Origin: Azadirachta indica
Lineage: Eukaryota; Streptophyta; Magnoliopsida; Sapindales; Meliaceae
Direction: 5' to 3'
Assembly (NCBI GenBank): GCA_022749755.1
Contig: CM040443.1
Span: 19,079,228 to 19,143,227, forward strand
DNA: 64,000 nt
Of this stretch, positions 60,479 through 64,000 are shown in pieces; within the stretch, counting starts at the first letter, position 1, and every line of letters starts with the position of its first letter. A program made the translations under genes and the position numbers. The notes beneath the pieces were generated by a model, which saw only the letters and a program-made list of their open reading frames with translations, was not told the DNA's origin and ran no database searches.

Positions 60479-62130
60479 GGTTAGAATTTAGGTTTTCTCT
60501 TTGTTTGAAGATCAAAATCTAAAGTACATTTGTTTTAGATTATTATGCAGTGTTTTTGTGATGAATTTTGTAACAGCTTAGCTGGTATTTCTGGATTTTG
60601 GTGATAATATTATACATAGTTTTAAAATTTGTTTTATGCTATATTGGTGTGGTGTGTTTTGATTTTACTATTTTGATGCATGATACCATCAGCCTTTGTT
60701 CACTTTAGATGCTGTCATATTGCTCTTCTACAGTATAATTATAAACAATACAAACTTTTGCTAATGGTATTTTCAGAAAAAGGAGCAGAGTATCTTTACT
60801 TAGAAAGGGCATCCCAACAAAAAGATAGCAAACCAACAGTAAATTTGCAGCATCTTCACCTTCATGTGTACAACAAAATGCACACAACTTGTAGCAGCAT
60901 CAGCTCTACAATATAATGTATTGCATACTTCGAATTAATAACTCACAAGCAAATTTGCAGCAAAATACTCTTCCCAATATTTTCTCAGTAAAACGATTGC
61001 AAAGGAAAAAAAAATATAAACCTTGCAATCACGTTTTATTTTAAATACGGTTAAATAACTTTTGTGAGGAATTTCATCGAACATGTCATAGGTTTGAAAA
61101 AGAAGTTCAAATGTTTTGACCGAAAAGTAAAGTTAACAGGTTGCTACATTGTTACTGTCAACGAATAAATCAGTGACATCTTTTATTATTGAGGCGGTGG
61201 GGAAAACTCCCGTTACTTTATGTTTTTTCACTTAATGTTGTATTATTTTTTTTATATATTTTTTTTAATATTTTATTATTTTTTTTTAAATTTTAATTTT
61301 AATTTTTAATATTTTAAATTTTATTATTTAATAAATTAATTAAAATAAATGATAAAATAAAAAATAAATAAATTTAAAATAATGAAGTATTAGAAAAAAT
61401 ATAAAAAAATAATAAAATATTAGTTTAAAATATAAAATAATAGGCTTTCTTTGAGGGGATGGCTGTGACGCCCTTGATGGACTCCACTTTTTTCCAATTG
61501 CCTTCAACCGAGACCGAGCCCCCATATGCTTCTCTAGTGATGGGGGATTTTCAGTAATTTCTGGAGTTGAAATGTTTGGCATAGTTGGGGATTTTCAGTT
61601 TCATTTTTGTGTGGTCGAACTCCCTCTACTGTAATTCCAATCCTTGAAGTGAGAGAGCGAGGGCAATAGCAGTGAAATTTAAAAAACAAAAAAAAAAAAG
61701 TAGTTGAGGCTCAAAAAAGGAAATAATTTTCTGGAGTTGAAACGAGTGGCATAGTTGGGCAATTTTAATTTGATATTTATGCTTGTACGAAAAGGAGAAA
61801 AAAAAAAAAAAATTGACCCCTTCGATATATTGCAAGAGGCAAGTCACAAGATAAGTTAGTAAAAATGTATATTAGCAAGAGATTCAAGTTTCAATGTTTT
61901 AGAAATAAATTTTAAAAAAATTACAATAAATAAAATTGTTGAAAATAATTTATTATAACGTAATTACTCAATTTTCAGTATTAAGCTAAATTATATTACA
62001 AATATAATTTAATTCCATACAATTCCCTCCGCTAAACAGGATCCCAAATTAAAACGGCGATAATGGCAAAAAATTTAAGCAGACGAAACGGGGTAACACA
62101 ACTTTGTTTTTTTCCCGGCTAATTCAATTG
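60479..62130. other. Spacer between the two H4 genes
   Basis: H4 gene 1 3' UTR, then AT-rich DNA with T-runs at 61235-61290 and poly-A at 61687-61699 and 61797-61811. The phrase TTTCTGGAGTTGAAA(C/T)G...GGCATAGTTGGG occurs twice (about 61557-61590 and 61728-61760), a small diverged direct repeat. No gene seen. Confidence 0.6.
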
Positions 62131-62241
62131 TGTTTTCTCCTAGACTCTATTCCCACGAAAAACACCCGCCCATTCCCAAGGCAAAATCTAAAGTCCCTCG
62201 ATCCGACTCATGTTATTCAACCAATCACATTTAAAGAACAG

Positions 62242-62330
62242 CCAATCCGACGGCTATCAGCCATGCAGTACTTCTCACGTGGATTGCTCCAAATCTAATG
62301 GTCGCCACCTCACTTCCCCGCCTATATAAT
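62242..62330 (+). promoter_or_regulatory. Histone-type promoter of H4 gene 2
   Basis: CCAATCCGACGG at 62242-62253 (same motif as in gene 1) and a TATA box TATATAAT at 62323-62330. The whole flank from about 62135 aligns with 59890 onward of gene 1 (words such as CCGCCCATT, AATCTAAAG, TCACATTTAA), so promoter and gene were copied together. Confidence 0.7.
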
Positions 62331-62413
62331 CCCCACAATAACTTCTACATTGACATAGTTAACAAAGGAAGAGCAAATAGAGAGAGAAATTGAGAGAAAG
62401 CGAAGCGACTTAA

Positions 62414-62737
<324 letters not shown>

Positions 62738-63817
62738 GTTTAGGGTTCGGGTTAGACTTAGTTTCTTTGTGGATTGTAAAATCTAATGGCTTTGTATTGA
62801 TATTTCATCAATGAATGGAGATTTTATGCTATTTATTACTGGTATTCTGTTTTTGTATCGTGTTTGAACAGTGACTGGAATTCAAGGCTCTAACTTTCGG
62901 CGTTGAATTGTTTTCCCCAATTCTGGAATTGGGGATTGGAGCTATGTTTGGATGCTAGAAGAATGTAATATTCTTTGTGCAGAGGTGTCCAACGTCGTTT
63001 TACGCAAATTCTTGAAGCAATTGATTGTGCACTGATTTAATGATTCTTTTCTTTACCTTGGTAAATTAGCTTTAAAGAAAAAGGGATGCAAGTATAAAAA
63101 TCCAACATCTTTTAATTAATTCTTTGCTCAAAATCACAAGGAAACAAGTGATGAATCGGTTGAATAAGATATTGGATTGAGCTTTGAAAATGGAAATTGC
63201 GGAGGCTGGGTTAGGTTGTCTGACAATTTGACCACGCATATGGGATTTCCATTACATTAGAGCAAAAGTTCGGCCAAAGATAGTGATGCAAGCTCAATCA
63301 AAAACAAATCTTTTTGTATAAATTAAGTATTGGATAGTAATAAAACGATTTCAAAAGTCAAGAATAAATTTTAAAGAATAATTAAAATGTTATTTTTTCC
63401 TCAATTTTGCGAATTATTTTTTGAAAATTATTTCGTGAATGCGTTCTTTAATTTTGTTATTGATACTTTATAGGATACAAATTCGAAGGAAGCTATACAA
63501 TGAAAACATAAATGGGCTACGGGCCCATTCCAACACACTCGAGCCTCTTTTTATCCATAAGGCCTTGGACTCCAATTTCGGCCCATGAACCAGTTCTCGC
63601 CAGTCACCACCTTCGTTACTCGATCTCGATTCAATTTCTGCAAAATCTAAAATCAATCGGACATTTTCAGGTCAGGTCATCATCTCTACCATGCTGTTGA
63701 CACTGCAACAATGACCAATTGATAATCACTGAAATCACTGCGTAGTAACTACCAAATTATCTGGGCATCAATTTTCCAGTTCTCACTACATCCAAACCCT
63801 AGATCGGATCGGATGAA
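62738..63817. other. Intergenic region upstream of the TML-like gene
   Basis: H4 gene 2 3' UTR, AT-rich spacer, then a more G+C-rich stretch from about 63510 that is probably the promoter and 5' leader of the last gene. No further gene seen. Confidence 0.6.
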
Positions 63818-64000
63818 ATGTCGTGCTTAGCCCTCTCTCTCCAACCCGTAAGCGGATCCGACATTCTCGTACAAACCCGAGAATGGTTCCCCCCAACGCG
63901 CGCCCTCGCCGCTCTCTCCGCCTTCCGTCAAACCCGCGAGATCTTCGCCGCCACCAAACGCCTACAGCTCCAACAAGTTCCAAACCCCGCCTTCTCTGAT
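63818..64000 (+). CDS. TML-like protein of the TPLATE complex, N-terminal part (partial)
   Basis: An open frame of 61 codons from the ATG at 63818 runs off the window. It starts MSCLALSLQPVSGSDIL and continues with TREWFPPTRALAALSAFRQTR, which I recall as the start of the muniscin-like TML subunit of the plant TPLATE complex (Arabidopsis At5g57460). That complex acts at the plasma membrane in clathrin-mediated endocytosis. No domain can be tested in such a short piece; the mu-homology domain would lie downstream. The neighbourhood supports it: XRCC3 is nearby in Arabidopsis too (At5g57450, by recall). Strong G+C content compared with the flank agrees with coding. A search with the full gene would settle it. 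Confidence 0.6.
   Translation, partial: MSCLALSLQPVSGSDILVQTREWFPPTRALAALSAFRQTREIFAATKRLQLQQVPNPAFSD

Noticed and set aside
63786..63983. Arg/Gly-rich antisense frame at the window end
   Set aside because: Shadow of the G+C-rich start of the TML-like gene.

Overview
This is nuclear DNA of a flowering plant, almost certainly a core eudicot. The signs are AT-rich intergenic DNA full of microsatellites, GT-AG introns, TATA boxes, and genes of plant families (YIP4-type Yip1, DUF761, BCS1-like AAA-ATPase, SET/Rubisco-LSMT type, syntaxin-6-N-like, B3, XRCC3, plant histone H4, and a TML-like start). I cannot name the species from sequence alone; the allele-like differences described below would suit a heterozygous, outcrossing or woody plant, but that is inference.

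Layout. Positions 1-10096 and 13493-23584 are two nearly identical copies of one ~10.1 kb segment (offset ~13.49 kb). Copy A stops at a 100-N assembly gap (10097-10196), about 9 bases before where exon 2 of the YIP4 gene would begin. Each copy carries a DUF761 gene (minus strand) and YIP4 exon 1 (plus strand); only copy B continues into a complete YIP4 gene (20207-24134). The arrangement looks like two unmerged haplotypes joined at a scaffold gap, or else a very young tandem duplication. After a gene-poor stretch comes an intronless BCS1-like AAA-ATPase (29883-31430), then a compact ~1 kb LTR retrotransposon of TRIM type (33991-35023) with a perfect initiator-tRNA-Met primer-binding site. A 12-exon SET-domain methyltransferase gene follows (38196-45187); it carries a one-base frameshift just after the catalytic SYG motif. 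Next is a five-exon, tail-anchored, syntaxin-6-N-like gene with no visible SNARE motif (49106-52480). On the minus strand lies a small B3-domain gene (54113-54499). A decayed, apparently intronless copy of the splicing factor gene SLU7 occupies about 56300-57240. The right end holds XRCC3 (minus strand, 58576-59469), head-to-head with the first of two histone H4 genes (60167-60478 and 62426-62737), and the first 61 codons of a gene resembling TML of the TPLATE endocytic complex (63818 to window end).

How the genes relate. Plant genes rarely form operons, but two themes stand out. YIP4, the syntaxin-like protein and TML all point to trans-Golgi/endocytic membrane traffic. From memory, YIP4 - AAA-ATPase - SET - syntaxin-like also reads as the ancestral order of blocks now split between Arabidopsis chromosomes 2 and 4. 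XRCC3 and H4 are both S-phase genes and share a ~700 bp divergent promoter with an E2F-like site at each end. I saw no CRISPR, operon-like or otherwise unprecedented system. The most checkable novelties are the frameshifted SET gene, the SNARE-less syntaxin, the TRIM element, the SLU7 relic and the duplication around the gap.
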